Source: Enchytraeus crypticus (taxonomy: Eukaryota > Annelida > Clitellata > Enchytraeida > Enchytraeidae). From it: a stretch of DNA of 64,000 nt. The notes under the pieces are model-generated. The model did no database searches. It was not told the DNA's origin and saw nothing but the letters and a program-made list of their open reading frames with translations. How positions within the stretch are numbered: position 1 is the stretch's first letter; each line of letters begins with the position of its first letter. Positions 13,201 to 27,100 of the stretch are shown one piece after another. The stretch is from positions 1,925,001 to 1,989,000 of the forward strand of contig CAJHZI010000447.1 in assembly GCA_905160935.1 (NCBI GenBank), read 5' to 3'. The position numbers and the translations under genes were made by a program.

Positions 13201-13560
13201 GCTATGTTCGACGCTTCTACAAAAACAAACCTTTGTTTACCAGTTTTCTAACAAAATTCAAGAAAAGAATATAATTTTTTTACTATTTCAATATTTATAA
13301 TTTTCTTGGGATTTTTAAAAATTTCTTCAGCTACTTCGATCTTTCTCCGCATTAGCGTCTTCAGTTAATAACTTCTCGAGTCTCTCAGCATGTGTAGAAT
13401 GTAACGCTAATATTAGAGCTCTTATAGTCTACTAAAATACGCTTTTTATCGTGACGTCTTCTGTGAACTTTGTTAATAGTTTCTTGTGCTTGGTAACATG
13501 TTGCTTACCACCTGTGTTGATGATTTAATTTCTATTGTGTATATCTTTGTTCATTGTTAA
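10239..13560. other. Intergenic stretch without recognised gene
   Basis: Contains an (ATT)n/(TAA)n tract at 11334-11380 and two unusual GC-richer patches near 11845-11915 (a CGGCCCCGGCC block) and 12010-12050, which may be repeat fragments. No coding similarity is seen. Confidence 0.35.
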
Positions 13561-13919
13561 TTAAGTGAAAGAGAGAGAGAGAGAGAAAATATGTTTTGTT
13601 TCACAAAATTTCACAAAATTCAGAGAGTAATCATGTCAATGAACGTGTGACAAATAAAATTAAATTTAAGTTAGAGTGTTAGACGCTTAAATGATATGAT
13701 GAAATGAGTTGACTGCAGGTGTATGGTTTTAATAGACTCCCGTTGAGCACTGAGTGGGTTCCCGTGCTGACTGTTGAATGAGCTGTGACGATTCTAATAA
13801 TACGGCAGCTGATCCTCTGTACCAGTTCATCTCCACCAGTTCATCGGGCGCTATAATTTTACCTCTATATAGTACATGAAGGTCGTGATAGTCGGTGCTA
13901 TGATTAGCTCTCTACCTGT

Positions 13920-14135
13920 TGACTCTTTGTAAATTGGCCTCTCATTGCTTATAGGCCCTGCATATAGGCCTCTCGTTGCATATAGGCCTCTCGCTGCAGC
14001 GACGCTGCGTATAGGCCTCTCTGTATGTAGGCCTCTCACTGTAAATAAACCTCACTATAAATAGGCGTCTCGAGATCTAAAGATAGGCCTATCTCTGTAA
14101 ATAATCCTTTCTCTGTATATAGGCCTCGCGCTGTA
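13920..14135. repeat. Degenerate minisatellite, unit about 20-24 bp
   Basis: TATAGGCCTCTC recurs roughly ten times with variable spacers such as GTTGCA and GCTGTA. Open frames across it follow from the repeat. Confidence 0.75.
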
Positions 14136-14374
14136 TATAGACTTACTTCAATTCAATACGTGTTAGTATAGGAGGCTTACGTGACACGAGAAGCCAAGGT
14201 TCAGTACTAATCTACTCGTATACGAAGCACTCAACCAAGACGTCCTAATAGTGTTTGCTACCATTATCCGAGACACGACGGGGTTGTTAAAATCCGTACA
14301 GTTTATGTATTAATAAGTTTATATTATTATGTAGTTTTATAGTAGTGCAATTGATGATTTTCTTCAATCATAGT

Positions 14375-14481
14375 CTGTTTCTTTCTCTTCTCTCATCTCT
14401 TTCTCTTTTTCAGTCTCTCTCTCTCTCTTTCAGGCTCTCTCTCTGTCTCTATCTCTCTCTCTTTCACTCCTTCTTTGCCTA

Positions 14482-14525
<44 letters not shown>

Positions 14526-14536
14526 TCTCTCTCTCG
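14375..14536. repeat. (CT)n microsatellite with CG core
   Basis: Long CTCT tract interrupted by TTT and by a short GCGCGCGCGC segment at about 14515-14525. Confidence 0.9.
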
Positions 14537-14857
14537 CATTATTCCTTCAGGCTGCTTGACCTACACTCTCCATACAGCGCTACTGTGGTATTTAGCATAG
14601 AGCGTCGCTTTATAAATATACTTATTATTATTATTATGATTATCGTAGATATTAACTAAGAATTTGGCATTTTTGGTTGTTAAAAGAGCTAGAAAAAACC
14701 GTGAAACTTTACGAAAATGATCCAGATTAATTTTTGTTAAGTACTATCTTACAGGATTACTCATTTCTTTAAGCCTCAACTTTGTGCGGGTTTGTTACCT
14801 AGTGAACTATCAGCACAACAGTGCTCTTCATGCCAGTCTATAGACTCGCTTGTGTTG

Positions 14858-14860
<3 letters not shown>

Positions 14861-14929
<69 letters not shown>
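14861..14929. repeat. (TA)n microsatellite
   Basis: Perfect alternating TA tract just left of the mariner insertion at 14938; the open frames of alternating I and Y residues here are artefacts. Confidence 0.95.
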
Positions 14930-14932
<3 letters not shown>

Positions 14933-14937
14933 ATATA

Positions 14938-15791
14938 CAGGGTGAGTAAAAAAAATGATAACACCTGCAAAAGGTTTGAAAAGTTTGGATTGGCCAGATA
15001 TACAAGTTTCAGCAGAGCAACCCCCCATTTTTGAACGTACTGTAAATAAAATTTTCATTTTATTTTATTTTTCTTTTAGCTTTGAAAAGGGTCGTTGTAG
15101 TGGTTCAGAACGAACCACTTGTATCTGCTAGCATTACTGCCTATTCGATATGCTTTCTTCCAGTTGCTTTTTAGTACTGCAGCAGCTTTCGGAACGCTAG
15201 GACAGCGTAGTTGATTCCAGTTTGGGGCAGTCTCTCCCAAACTGATGGTAGGTAACACTTCCTGCAGTTCTGCCTTGTTTTTAGGCTTCGACTGGTGTTT
15301 CAGATGCAGCATGGTTCCCCAGACATGGTAATCCTGACGATTTTGTTCAGGAGAGTTTGGAGGCCATTCACTCTTCATGATGTAATGCGGATTTCTCTCG
15401 CTGATCCATTCATGTGCATGGCGAGATGCATGAGTCGGAGCATCATCCTACTGAAGGATGAAACCATTTGGTAGAAGAGCCTAGCAATCATCAAAACAGC
15501 TCGGAAAGTAAAGTATTGACGTAATACTGACGGTTCACCTTTTCCTTCTCGCCAATGAAGTGCAATTTGCCATTACCGTTGTAGCAAACGCCATTTTTTG
15601 GTAAAAAAAAGGGGGGTTGCTCTGCTGAAACTTGTATATCTGGCCAATCCAAAGATTAAAATGAATGAAAATTGGCCACCCCATCACAAATTAGTCCTTT
15701 ATTAATTGGTAAAAGTTTGCTTTGAAAATATTAACAATAGCCTGAGATATTCAAACTTTTTTCAGGTGTTATTACTTTTTTACTCACCCTG
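14938..15791 (-). mobile_element. mariner/Tc1-superfamily transposon (family M1), defective
   Basis: The ends are inverted repeats starting CAGGGTGAGTAAAAAA, each flanked by TA, the target-site duplication of this superfamily. The right terminal repeat is about 190 bases (15602-15791); the left one carries an internal deletion of roughly 100 bases after its first 40, then continues with TTGGATTGGCCAGATATAC. The minus-strand interior encodes a transposase remnant, with [15 protein letters not shown] followed by EWPPNSPEQNRQDYHVWG, where the usual second catalytic motif SPDxNPLDY is altered (D to E). Frameshifts and stops occur and the N-terminal DNA-binding part is missing. At 854 bp it is too short to be autonomous. 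Confidence 0.93.
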
Positions 15792-15898
15792 TATATGTAT
15801 ATACAATGTAGATAGAATATATAGAAATATATAAAAATAATATCTCACATAGAAATGTAGATTTGGAGAAGAATGAAGAGGATTATATGTAATATTAT

Positions 15899-15907
<9 letters not shown>

Positions 15908-15972
<65 letters not shown>

Positions 15973-15974
15973 GT
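15908..15974. repeat. (TA)n microsatellite
   Basis: Perfect TA tract to the right of the mariner copy. Confidence 0.95.
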
Positions 15975-16312
15975 AGATACCCGACATGTATGTACATATT
16001 TATGAAGAAGTCCTATTAATTCTTTGTGTGATGATTTACTGACTTTAAACTAGACATTAGGCTTGAGCCTTTAGCATTAATCTCTGTACACGCGTAACTT
16101 GCTGTATTATATTGGTTTGCTAGTGACACGCATTCTATGAATAATTTTACAGAGTTTTTATTGCAAGCCTTTTCTAAGCTTCTATTAATTCTGACCCTAG
16201 TGATCTTATGCCGTCGTCTCGTTCTAGAGAGAAAGCGAAACCTGCTTTTAGAGACAAAACTACCGTAGCTGTATAGAAGTACTCGACGGGCTCCAAAGCA
16301 TATCTATAAAAT

Positions 16313-16367
16313 ACAAAGTCGAGGTCATGGCCGTTTTTGAAAAAAGCGGCCATGACCTCGACTTTGT
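16313..16367. other. Perfect 21-bp hairpin
   Basis: The arm ACAAAGTCGAGGTCATGGCCG (16313-16333) is perfectly complementary to 16347-16367 across a 13-base loop made of T5 and A6, which can extend the pairing. Its stem composition is much richer in GC than the flanks. It is a candidate small-RNA precursor or snap-back insertion. Confidence 0.7.
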
Positions 16368-16699
16368 CGTGCAATTGTAAATGTTGCTTGTATTTATTGA
16401 ACTTTAGTTTCAGTATAACCCAGCATATGTACACCGAAATTTTATCACTAGTTTGTTAATGTGATAGTTCTTGATTTGTAACATTTCAGATGATAAGTTG
16501 AATACTCTAACTTGAATACTATGACTGAAGGATAATGGTTGTGTGATTGGTGCAAATCAGGATATATCAGTTTTTCGTCCAATCTTAGCTTGGATTAACA
16601 AGATTCACTATAGAAATGGACAAAGTCTTGACAGATAATACTAACATTGAAGAGGTTTAAGTTAACTTTATCAGCTTACCTTCAATTCTACATCCGCAG

Positions 16700-16834
16700 G
16701 CTTCCATTGCGGCGTCATAAAGTACCTTTCTGACGTCGCATAAATTGTGCCTCTTGTGACGTCACAGTGATAGAACCTCTGTGACGCGGAATAGAGTCAG
16801 CGCCTCTGTGGTTTCTCATAGAGACCAGCGCTTC
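16700..16834 (+). promoter_or_regulatory. Promoter-like region with CRE cluster before MAP3K exon 1
   Basis: A perfect palindromic cAMP-response element TGACGTCA lies at 16757-16764, with related half-sites nearby (GCGTCATAAAG near 16711, CTGACGTCGCAT near 16730, GTGACGCGG near 16781). This is the only such cluster I see in the AT-rich upstream DNA, and it sits 70-120 bases before the proposed start codon. ATF/CREB-family binding is inferred from the motif; the transcription start is not known. Confidence 0.5.
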
Positions 16835-16871
16835 ATGAATCGTGTGAGAGAAGGAGTCGACTCTGCTTACG
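16835..16871 (+). CDS. MAP3K2/3 proposed first coding exon
   Basis: An ATG at 16835 opens 12 codons plus one base ([12 protein letters not shown] and G), ending at G followed by GTACGT. The leftover base exactly completes the first codon of the exon at 24073. There is no similarity to confirm it, so the call rests on phase, a strong donor and the promoter-like DNA upstream. Confidence 0.5.
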
Positions 16872-19800
16872 GTACGTATTAATTATTAGTATTTAAACAA
16901 GAGCGTAAGATTGTCTGATAATATAATGGGCAGTTTGTGTCTTCTGCTCCTTTAAGTTAGTAAAGTTCTTTGTGCTATTTGTGTGATGTGCATCTAGTAT
17001 TCTATTGTTATGCATATATGCTTTATGGTAATAACGACAAACTTGGTCTATATTGTTCTATAGTAATAGCAACAAATGAAGCTTTATAGATATATAAACA
17101 AATTTTGTAGGAATTTTTACGGGAGCGCTTGACTAGACTATTCAAATATATATAGTGTTATAGACATACAGTAGTCAATTGAAAACGATGAGTGACCTTG
17201 ACAAACTGAGCAGAAAATTAGTAAGAGCGCAGTCTTTTACGCTCACGAGGAGATGTCAAATGCTGATAATGTCAATGAGAAGATTTAGATCTATTCATGG
17301 AATAGTATATTGTAGTTAAAAAAATTTTTTTTTGAGTGGTATAACTCTTTTGTATCGGAGCGTCTCTCTACTTAGAGGTGACGAATTAAAATTTGGAAGA
17401 TAACTGCGTGGAATTGATAGTCTTGTAGATATAAGATAAGAACGAGAAATTGACAGTCTTAGATAAATGCTGTAATAAATAGTGTAGTAGATATAAAATA
17501 AAAATGAGATATTGATAGTCTTAGATAAATACTGTAATATATAGTGTAGTAGATATAAGCTAAAAAAGCGAGGAATTGATAGTTTCAGTTAAATACTGCA
17601 GTAGATAGTTTAGTAGGTATGAGATAAGAGCGAGGAATTGATAGTCTTAGGTAAATATTGTACTAGATAGTTCAGTAGGTATAAAATAAGAGCGAGGAAT
17701 TGATAGTTTTAGATAAATACGGTGGTATTGATATACACCATAAATTATATAAACTACAGCGAATATATACGGACCAATCCAACACTTTCAGAATTGAAAA
17801 TTATATTGATTCTAATCAATATTTTTCATTTTTATGTTTGAATCTTAGGAATTTATATGATTTGTTTTGTTCGTATAGTATGATACAATCTTGTTACACA
17901 GAAGATGTGCACATTACGTAATAACTCACGTTGCTGGTTGTCATTCACCTGGAATGCATTGTTGAGCGTATCAATTGATTCCCTCAGCTTCAGACTGTCG
18001 AGGGTTTCTCGCTGTGTAAAGAGGCGGCACACTCTGTGAACGAGTGAATGCCTGTCTGCACTGCTTTGTGCAATGCTGCGTGTCGCCAGCACAGCTCTTA
18101 TATAGTGAAACGTTACGTTACAGTGCTCGGTGCTTATAGTTATTCAGCCGTATCGTTGCAGGCCACGCTGTAGATCTCAATTGTGCAAAGTTTGGTTGCT
18201 CTGCTTCAATGTCTGTTGTATGGACTCTTACATCGTTAGTCAAAGTACTCGATGTTTTCACGTTATGTCATACTCCGGACTCTCTACATTAGCGCGTTGC
18301 TGATATAACCAGCATTCTGCAAGTTGAATTACTTTCATGTGTGTACAAATTGTATTACTTTGATATGTTTGACAGTGTCTGAGACAATTACATATTTATT
18401 AAAAGTTATCCATCCCTTCATTGTGTCATTTTTCAAGTCCTGGGTGCATATTCCACCTACAGCATATTTTTACATTACTTACGAGCAATACCCAGATAAA
18501 CTAGTTGATTCCATAGCAAAGGTATGCCTTCGATAAATATAATAAGTAACTTCTAGTCATATATTGGAATCAGCTAGACTAAAATTTAACCGTAACTTGT
18601 GCAAATGGTATGATAAAAATAATATAATAAATATAAAAATAATAGTAAAGCTGCTGGATGACCTCGTGTAGCTGAGCGGCGATTTAGCACGTATTGCTCC
18701 AATCGTTTTTATTAAACCCTTGGATGCTTTATACTCAAGGAAAAGATCGTTTAACAAATAAAAAGTTAAACGTTTTTTCTCATCCAGGGTGATGTCAGGG
18801 ACGTCCCCACAGCACAAACCAATTCACACACTTAAACCTAGCAAAAACATATGCTGAACAGAAATGAGGTCTTATTCGATGCCAGTCCGGTGATTGAACG
18901 GACTAAGGATTTTGCCAGAATCATCACTGAATTTCTGTCTACGGATGAGCGTATTCTAATACTAATATCTGGCGGGTTAGAGACACTCATGATAGATCAC
19001 TTTTTGCGGGCTGTGGAAAACCACAAAAATCGAGCCTGAAGCCAATATCTCCTGATTTAATCATCATCATTACAGGGATGGTAAGGTTATTGACATTGTA
19101 ACGAGAACAGTTGCTTTATGGATGGAGTGCTTACTATTGAACATTGTGCCAGACAATGTCACAATGAATAGCAATATGCTTAGTAGACCGACCTTTATCA
19201 GAGCAGTATACCTATAGGTATGAGCATGATAGGAATTTATAACAATTGCATGCGACTGAAATGAAAAGAAATTTTCTGATTTGGACAGAAATTTTTAGCA
19301 GGGAACGTTCTTTATTCTTTTGTCTGTATTGCCTGAATAGCCCCGGATGTCAAATCGTCTCTAAAGATTTCTGATAGTGCAAAGATCGCTAGTCTTCAGA
19401 TCAAATGGTGCAAAGAACACTAGTTTTCAGATCATATGGCTCAAAGAACGCTAGTCTTTAGATTTGATGGCGCATAGAACGTTCTTCTTAAGATCATATG
19501 GTGCAAAGAACGCTTGTTTTCAGATCTCATGGCGCAAAGAACGTTCGTCTTCAGATCATATGGTGCAAGGAACATTAGTCTTCAGATATTATGGCGCAAG
19601 AACTCCCTCTGGGAATTAAGTTAATCGAATGCTACATGCTTTAAAGCTCACTGCCCTAGTTTTAAATTTCTCAAATTAGAAGCACTATTGAATATAGGAT
19701 TGTCGAAATTAAGTAAATATTATTATTTCAAAGTTTTAACAGTCATTGATATCTTATATCGTATTAAAATTTTATCATTCACTGATATACTATATATCAC

Positions 19801-21052
19801 TCAGTGATATCTTATAGTTTATCTAAGTCATATCAGTTACTGAAATTTTATATAGTATGTAATCAAAATCATATCATTCAGAGAAATCTTGTATCTTATT
19901 AATGTTTTTTCAGTCGGTGATATCTTATATCTAAGGCTTAAATAAGATGCATGAGTCAGTGATATCTTATCTAAGTCTTAGAATCAATGATATCTTGAGA
20001 CCAATTCTATAGTAGCAGCGTATGTGGTCAGCCAAGTCATATTGCGTTCACCTGCTTTGTTTTGTCGACGTGTTCAATCCCCATTTGCTATTCGCCTTCT
20101 CCATCCACCACCAGTGCTCATTGTACAACAGTCATAGCTCTAGTATGATACTAGCTCTACCACCAGTGTGCTCTGATTACACTATGTCATATTCACTGAC
20201 TCTACTACCAGTGCTCTGATTACACTATGTCATATTCACCGACTCTACCACGAGTGTGCTCTCATTACACTATGTCATACTCACTGACTACCACCAGTGT
20301 GCTCTGATTATATTGTGTCATACTCACTGACTCTACCACCAGTGTGCTCTGTTTACACTATGTCATACTCACTGACTCTACCACCAATGTGCTCCGATTA
20401 CACCATGTCATACTCACTAGCTCTACCACCAGTGTGCTCTGATTACACTGTGTCATACTTACTGACTCTACTACCAGTGCTCTGATTATACTATGTCATA
20501 CTCACTGACTCTACCACCAGTGCTCTGATTACACTATGTCATACTCACTGACTCTACCACTAGTGCTCTGATTACACTATGTCATACTCACTGACTCTAC
20601 CACCAGTGCTCTGATTACACTCTGTACTGTATATTATGGCATATCCTATAAGCTTATATTATGACCTACTCTCTGGCGTGTTTCTTTACGTTGAGTATTG
20701 AACGGATATGATTAAGTTCCTATGTTGATTTAAATTCATAATATATATTGTGGTGAACGATCATCGGATGTGATTTAATACCCAACGCTGTTGAATCTAA
20801 TACCTCAACTCTGCGCCCTGTATTACATATTGAATTTTCTATATTATTTCACAAGGAAATAATATTGATAAAATGTGTTGTTTTCGAGTATGTACAACTG
20901 ACTGACTAAGTCTATACAGCTGCGTTAGTTAAATCAGGCGACCAAGCTGGAACCATCAAGACAACGGGAAACTACATGGCGGCATTTCACGGAGTATTGT
21001 AGAAGTAAAGTATTTCATTGAGCTTTCATTTAACAGCTCATTGTGTGTGTGA

Positions 21053-21104
<52 letters not shown>

Positions 21105-24100
21105 CAAATAGAGAGAGAGAGAGAGAGAGAGAGAGGAGTGAGTATCACTGGCTGGAGCCAGTGGTGAAGTCGGCAAGATACTCGACCGCGGATCCGTAGG
21201 TGCGAGTTCAAATCCTGGGCTCTCCCGTCACTGATATCGCTTTCGAATGAGGAAACTGACGTTAACCGTAGCTTTACCAGCTCTTTACATCGTAGAGGAC
21301 ACAATGGTCATACATAGTTCTATACATAGTCTATTACGTTATGATAGACACAATGCTGAACCATTTCAGTGTACAGTGATACCTACGCAACTTTAAAGAT
21401 CTCGCCCTATATGACGTCAGTTGATTGAATAAGGGCATAAAGTTATTGTGCAGTAAAATCCTGGCTTATTTACTGAACATATATAATACTTATGGCCAAT
21501 GTATTAGTCGTTGTATCATCAACTGTCTGTACAGTATGAGCTGATAGTGGTACCACCCTGTTGCCCATCTATCTATGTACAGCTCTCTGTCACATGAATA
21601 ATGTAGTAACAGATGTGCCGAGCTAATCTGAACAAATAATTGTAATTATTTGAATTAATACTACTTAGTAATAATCTTAACAAATAATAGTAAAAATCTG
21701 AACAAATAATAGTAAAAATCTGAACAAATAATAGTAATAATCTGAACAAATACTAGTAAAAATCTGAACAAATAATAGTAATAATCTGAACAAATACTAG
21801 TAAAAATCTCAACAAATAATAGTAAAAATCTGAACATATAATAGTAAAAATCTCAACAAATAATAGTAATAATCTGAACAAATACTAGTAAAAATCTGAA
21901 CAAATAATAGTAAAAATCTGAACAAATAATAGTAAAAATCTGAACAAATAATAGTAATAATCTGAAAAAATAATAGTAAAAATCTGAACAAATAATAGTA
22001 ATAATCTGAACAAATACTAGTAAAAATCTGAACAAATAATAGTAATAATCTGAACAAATAATAGTAAAAATCTGAACAAATAATAGTAATAATCTGAACA
22101 AATACTAGTAAAAATCTGAACAAATAATAGTAATAATCTGAACAAATAATAGTAAAAATCTGAACAAATAATAGTAATAATCTGAACAAATAATAGTAAA
22201 AATCTGAACAAATAATAGTAATAATCTGAACAAATAATAGTAAAAATCTGAACAAATAATAGTAATAATCTGAACAAATAATAGTAAAAATCTGAACAAA
22301 TAATAGTAATAATCTGAACAAATAATAGTAAAAATCTGAACAAATAATAGTAATAATCTGAACAAATAATAGTAAAAATCTGAACAAATAATAGTAATAA
22401 TCTGAACAAATACTAGTAAAAATCTGAACAAATAATAGTAATAATCTGAACAAATACTAGTAAAAATCTGAACAAATAATAGTAATAATCTGAACAAATA
22501 ATAGTAAAAATCTGAACAAAGAATGTTAATGATGTGAATCATTAGCTGTTGTCGTCCGTTGAATTTGTGATACGCTGCAACATTGAGACGGGTGTTGTGT
22601 ATCAGTCAATCTGTGTTGAAGTGATTTCACATATTTGAAGGGGGTCTTAAATATTGTTAATATAACTTGCTATCTCATATATTTGGTCCTGTATGTGGGA
22701 ATTCTTGAGTATGTTAACACCAGATTGACAGTAGCTCTCAATCTAGTTACTCGGTTGGACAACCGAGTTGATAGATTTTTTCCTATGACGTTAGAGGTCA
22801 GGGACTCAGATCCTAGCTCAACGTTCTCTGGTCAAAGCTGGGACGTTCTCTGGTCAATAAATCTGTTAATAAAGATTTAAAATTTATTTATCTGAGCCAG
22901 TCAAGCGAGCACTACACATGAATACCGTTATATACATAATGTATATATAGCATCTATCTCACTCTTAGTGCACTGCCTACTGGCAGGTCCATGGTATATA
23001 ACGCCTCCACTCTTCGTTGTCTTCCGCTTTCTCTTTATGTCCATGTCACTATGTGAATCAAGATTTAACATCCGGATGTTCACTAGATGGCTATGTTTGG
23101 GACGTCTCAAGCAGTGTCAAATCACATGAAGACATCTGCGTAAGCAAAAACTTCGCGCGATAATGGAAGGCAAGATCCGAAATATTGCAAGTCCATTATC
23201 AAACAAGACAAGAGTGTTTATATGATTATTGTTATCATTGTGATACGGAAACAGATCTTACACTTGCTAACTGGTCGTGCAACGTTCTGTCTCTGATATA
23301 ATTATTGTGGCTACTAGTAAGTTTATATTTATAATTTGCTTCACGGTTGCCTGGCTTGTCGTGCGCATAGACCATTGTGTTGACGAGCATAGTGGGATTA
23401 GTAGTGTAGAGTGGTGACTTTAAATTATATAAATTACTGATTAAGTCATACATGATTGATTTATATGTTTCTTCTGGTCTTTATTTCTCATAACTGTGTT
23501 CCTTAAATTTCTAATTAATAGTATTTTATTTAAAATTACTCCGTAGATTTGAAATAGCCTTCTTTTTAAATTATGTCCTTAATTATTTTACTAAAATAGT
23601 CGGTATTGTTTGAGCTTTATTATTAAATCATATATACAATCATGTGATCATTTGATAAGATCATATTAGTATTTAATGTAGTAATTTGAGCTTTCTATTG
23701 GATCGTTTGAACATCAAGTAAATAAATTTAGCATTTGTTTAGATCCTTTGAACATTAGCTTAGATTACGTGTTTGTACAAAATATAGATAGATAGACAAT
23801 TTAATGCTTATTAGATAATTGAAAGCTTATTAAAACTGAAAAAGCTTAACTAACCCTAGGGCTAACAATGCTAGTTAAAAATTTGCTAAATTGATTTGAA
23901 TTGATTTTTTGTTGAAATTCTGTTGTAGTGCGGCTAAAGACAGGACTATCTCCAGTGTTTCCTAGGTTTAACATGTTTATGAATTGAATGATGTATTACT
24001 ATTATTAATCTATTCAATGTGTGACTATTTTACGGACTGATTGATTAATTGAATGTTTTGATTGATTGACAGGTTCTGTATCATCCTACTCGATGTCAGG

Positions 24101-27100
24101 CTCAGAAGCTCCAGATAACGAGGCTCTGCAGACAATCTACTATGCCCTCGTGGAAGGGTTGCGCCAGAATAGCATTCAGGTACACCATATCTCTCTCTCT
24201 CTGTCTCTCTCTCTCTGTCTGTCTGTGGGCTTTATTATAAGGCAGACTCCTGCAACTTATTTATAATCATATAATTAACATGCATTTATGTTATCAGTAA
24301 ATAATAGACTGCATTAGCAACGGTTTTATTTAATATAAATTATTGCAGGGTGTGATGCATTCAAATTCTGGAGGCCAAATTCAGATTCCAATTTCAGTTT
24401 CTTATAAATTTGCAATGGTCTCAAAGATAGTCGGTGATTAGAGTGTATCGGATTTGATTTTTTAAATCCAACGAAACCGGAACTGGAACCAAATTTCAAA
24501 CTCAATACTGCTGGAATCGGAACCGGAATCCAATTTGACCAAATTGTATATACAATTTAAGAAATACTAAATGCTGGTATTTATAACATGACATGATATC
24601 TACAACTTGAATTATAAACCAAAAGACAACAGACATTTGACCATGTCCAAAAATCTAATTAATAATCTGTAATTGAAATTAATTTAAATTTGAATGAATT
24701 GCTATGCAGATAATTTGTAGTGAATTGCTAAAAATTGCAACGAATTTGAATTTTATTGATCTGTAATTTAAATTGCTATGTAATTATTACAAATTAAGAC
24801 AAGCTTCACAACGTAGTGTCAATTATTAATAGATCATAGAAGTTATTCGTTAATGAACAAAAGCTGAAATTCTGTATAATCGAACTTGCTTAATGGAAGG
24901 ACATCAATATCAGTCAATTATTAGATTAATAATTCTTATACTAGCAGTTCAGTGTTGACTAATAGTTTAGATAGTTGTACGCATTTCTTTATGAAGCTTT
25001 TAATTTTTTGTAACATTTTGTAAGTTAATCCCTACCCTAGTTAAACTGGGATTCAAGGGAAGATGATGATGCATTTTTCGCAAATGTTGAACTATCAATT
25101 TATGCCTTTCTATGTTACAAATACCGGAAACGTACGTTAAATATCGGACGTTAAATTCTTATTGATTGATTGAAACGGAACTGTTATTTACAAAGCGCCG
25201 CAATGCGGTTCACCCTACCAAAGACTTGGGAATGTCTGTGGAGAAGGAAGTTGAAATCCTTGTGAGCCTTTGTCCATTCAACTTCATTATAAAACCAATT
25301 CTGATTAGCTCTTAGTTACGTGGTCGACTCACACTGTTACAACTAAAGTCTCCATTCTTCTAGTCTGTCATAGTTGAAAAATTAGATTTTAAAGCTCTAA
25401 AGATGAATTCAGTTCTATTCTAGAGTTAGTTTTAGATTTTAGGAATCACGTTTATAGTTTGACAACACCACACACGTGTATATGTAAGATTTGAGATCTA
25501 ATGCATGCAGACAAAATATTTACCAATCGGAGATTCTGTTGACAATGTTTCACTTGGATTGGTTTAAGGAGTACATTGTTTGCTGTATTTTGTTTAACAG
25601 GATGAGTTGAAGATAAAGTGCGAGTTTGATGGAGAGAGAAGGTACGTCTCGTATTGTTGTCTCACTATAAATATAAACCATGTTTTGCTGTAGCACTTGT
25701 ATTACGATTGGGCACGAGCGCGTCTCTGTACTAATTTTATATATTTATTTCGTTTAAATTTGTGTTGTCAACAGCGTTTGTTCAGTAGTCAAAGCACTTT
25801 ATTCTAATATTTGAAATCTCAGGTGCGTACATTAAGAAGAGAAATATAAAGATCGTTAGCATTGCCCGTGCTATCGGTATCGAAATATTTCGAGTGTCAC
25901 AAATAGGCTGTCACTTATTACATTGATTACTTATCACGTTGCATATAACAGGTCGATTATTACATATATTGGGGATTGATAATTGTTACTTGTTGCGTCT
26001 CGAGTCGAGTGTCTTGCGTAGTACTTACAATAAGTTGATAATCACTTGTTGTATTACAAATTTGCACTTTGATTTTTTATCATTTTTGGGCTATAAAATG
26101 TTGCAGAAATTTTTATTTTTCAGATTTTTTATGATTATCGAAATATCTCTTTATGATTTTATGATTTTCTACCAGTGCTGTGTCCTGGTTGTTGAAGTAT
26201 AGATCAACCGTGGATTGCACGTGTCGTAAAAGCACAAAGCACTAAGACCCAAACCAACGTTTGAAAGGACATTCGGTTGTTGAACGCCTAGGCTTCAGAA
26301 ATTGCAACAAAATTGTCTAATCCCGACCTTAGTTAAATAAAATTCAAGGTAAGAAGAAGAAGATGATGAAGTTGATGATGATGATGATGATGGATGATGA
26401 TGATGAATTAATTTTTCTGAATTTTTTGTCGTCACTGGGATACCATTTCCTGTTCTTGTAAACTCCTATAACTCAAAGGAATCGAAATTTACTCTTGCTA
26501 GCTGCAATATTGCTTGTGTTTGGACTCATCAAAATAGGACAATCATGAACTACCCGAGTCGTAAGAGGTGCGTGAAGAAGATAATTGGAAGCCACTCTGG
26601 TCGTTGGCGTATTGTTGCAGAGCTAAGAAGTACTACATTAATGTCTGTCATTGACAGCCTTTGCAGTGGAACTAATTTATTGGCAGAGGGATTACTTAGA
26701 AGGGAAGAACAGAGCCAGTGAGTGGGAAATGGGTACCTTTTATCTGTCATTTGGGTCAAATACTCTGGGTATGCTAGCGTTTGGTGCAGCTAACAAATGG
26801 TCTAAATTGATTGGCCTGACTTACTGTGTTGTGCTTTACTACGTAACTTTCCGCATGGCAGCAGAATGCGGTGTTTACGGTTTAGTGGTACGATCGTTAC
26901 CCCGCTATTGTTGCGTAGTAATCTAGCCGTTTAGATCAAATTTCTTAAGCTTTGCGATTTACGAGATATATTGTTTTTCATGTACTTGTTCGTATCTATA
27001 ATAGGGTTCCTAATAATAATCTAAAGTTGAAATTAGATTTTAGAAATGTTTGTAAAGGTAAAATAATAGACGCCCTTGGCCCTAGGGCATAAAATTGATG

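Larger units (their letters stand above)
16872..24072 (+). other. MAP3K2/3 intron 1 (7.2 kb)
   Basis: Holds a LINE 3' UTR, four minisatellites, a SINE and a family D LINE tail, annotated separately. Between 17170 and 17710 a block with ATAGTCTTAGATAAATAC recurs about five times at some 60-bp spacing. No internal gene is recognised. Confidence 0.5.

Noticed and set aside
14776..15058. Open frames of alternating I and Y residues
   Set aside because: Translation of a (TA)n microsatellite next to a mariner terminus.
20022..20485. Two plus-strand open frames with [13 protein letters not shown] repeats
   Set aside because: They follow from the 43-46-bp minisatellite; no domain and no conserved start.
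21809..22542. Minus-strand open frames of up to 214 codons rich in F, Y, L and I
   Set aside because: They are translations of a 22-bp tandem repeat; three phases are open at once and the composition is simply that of the repeat.
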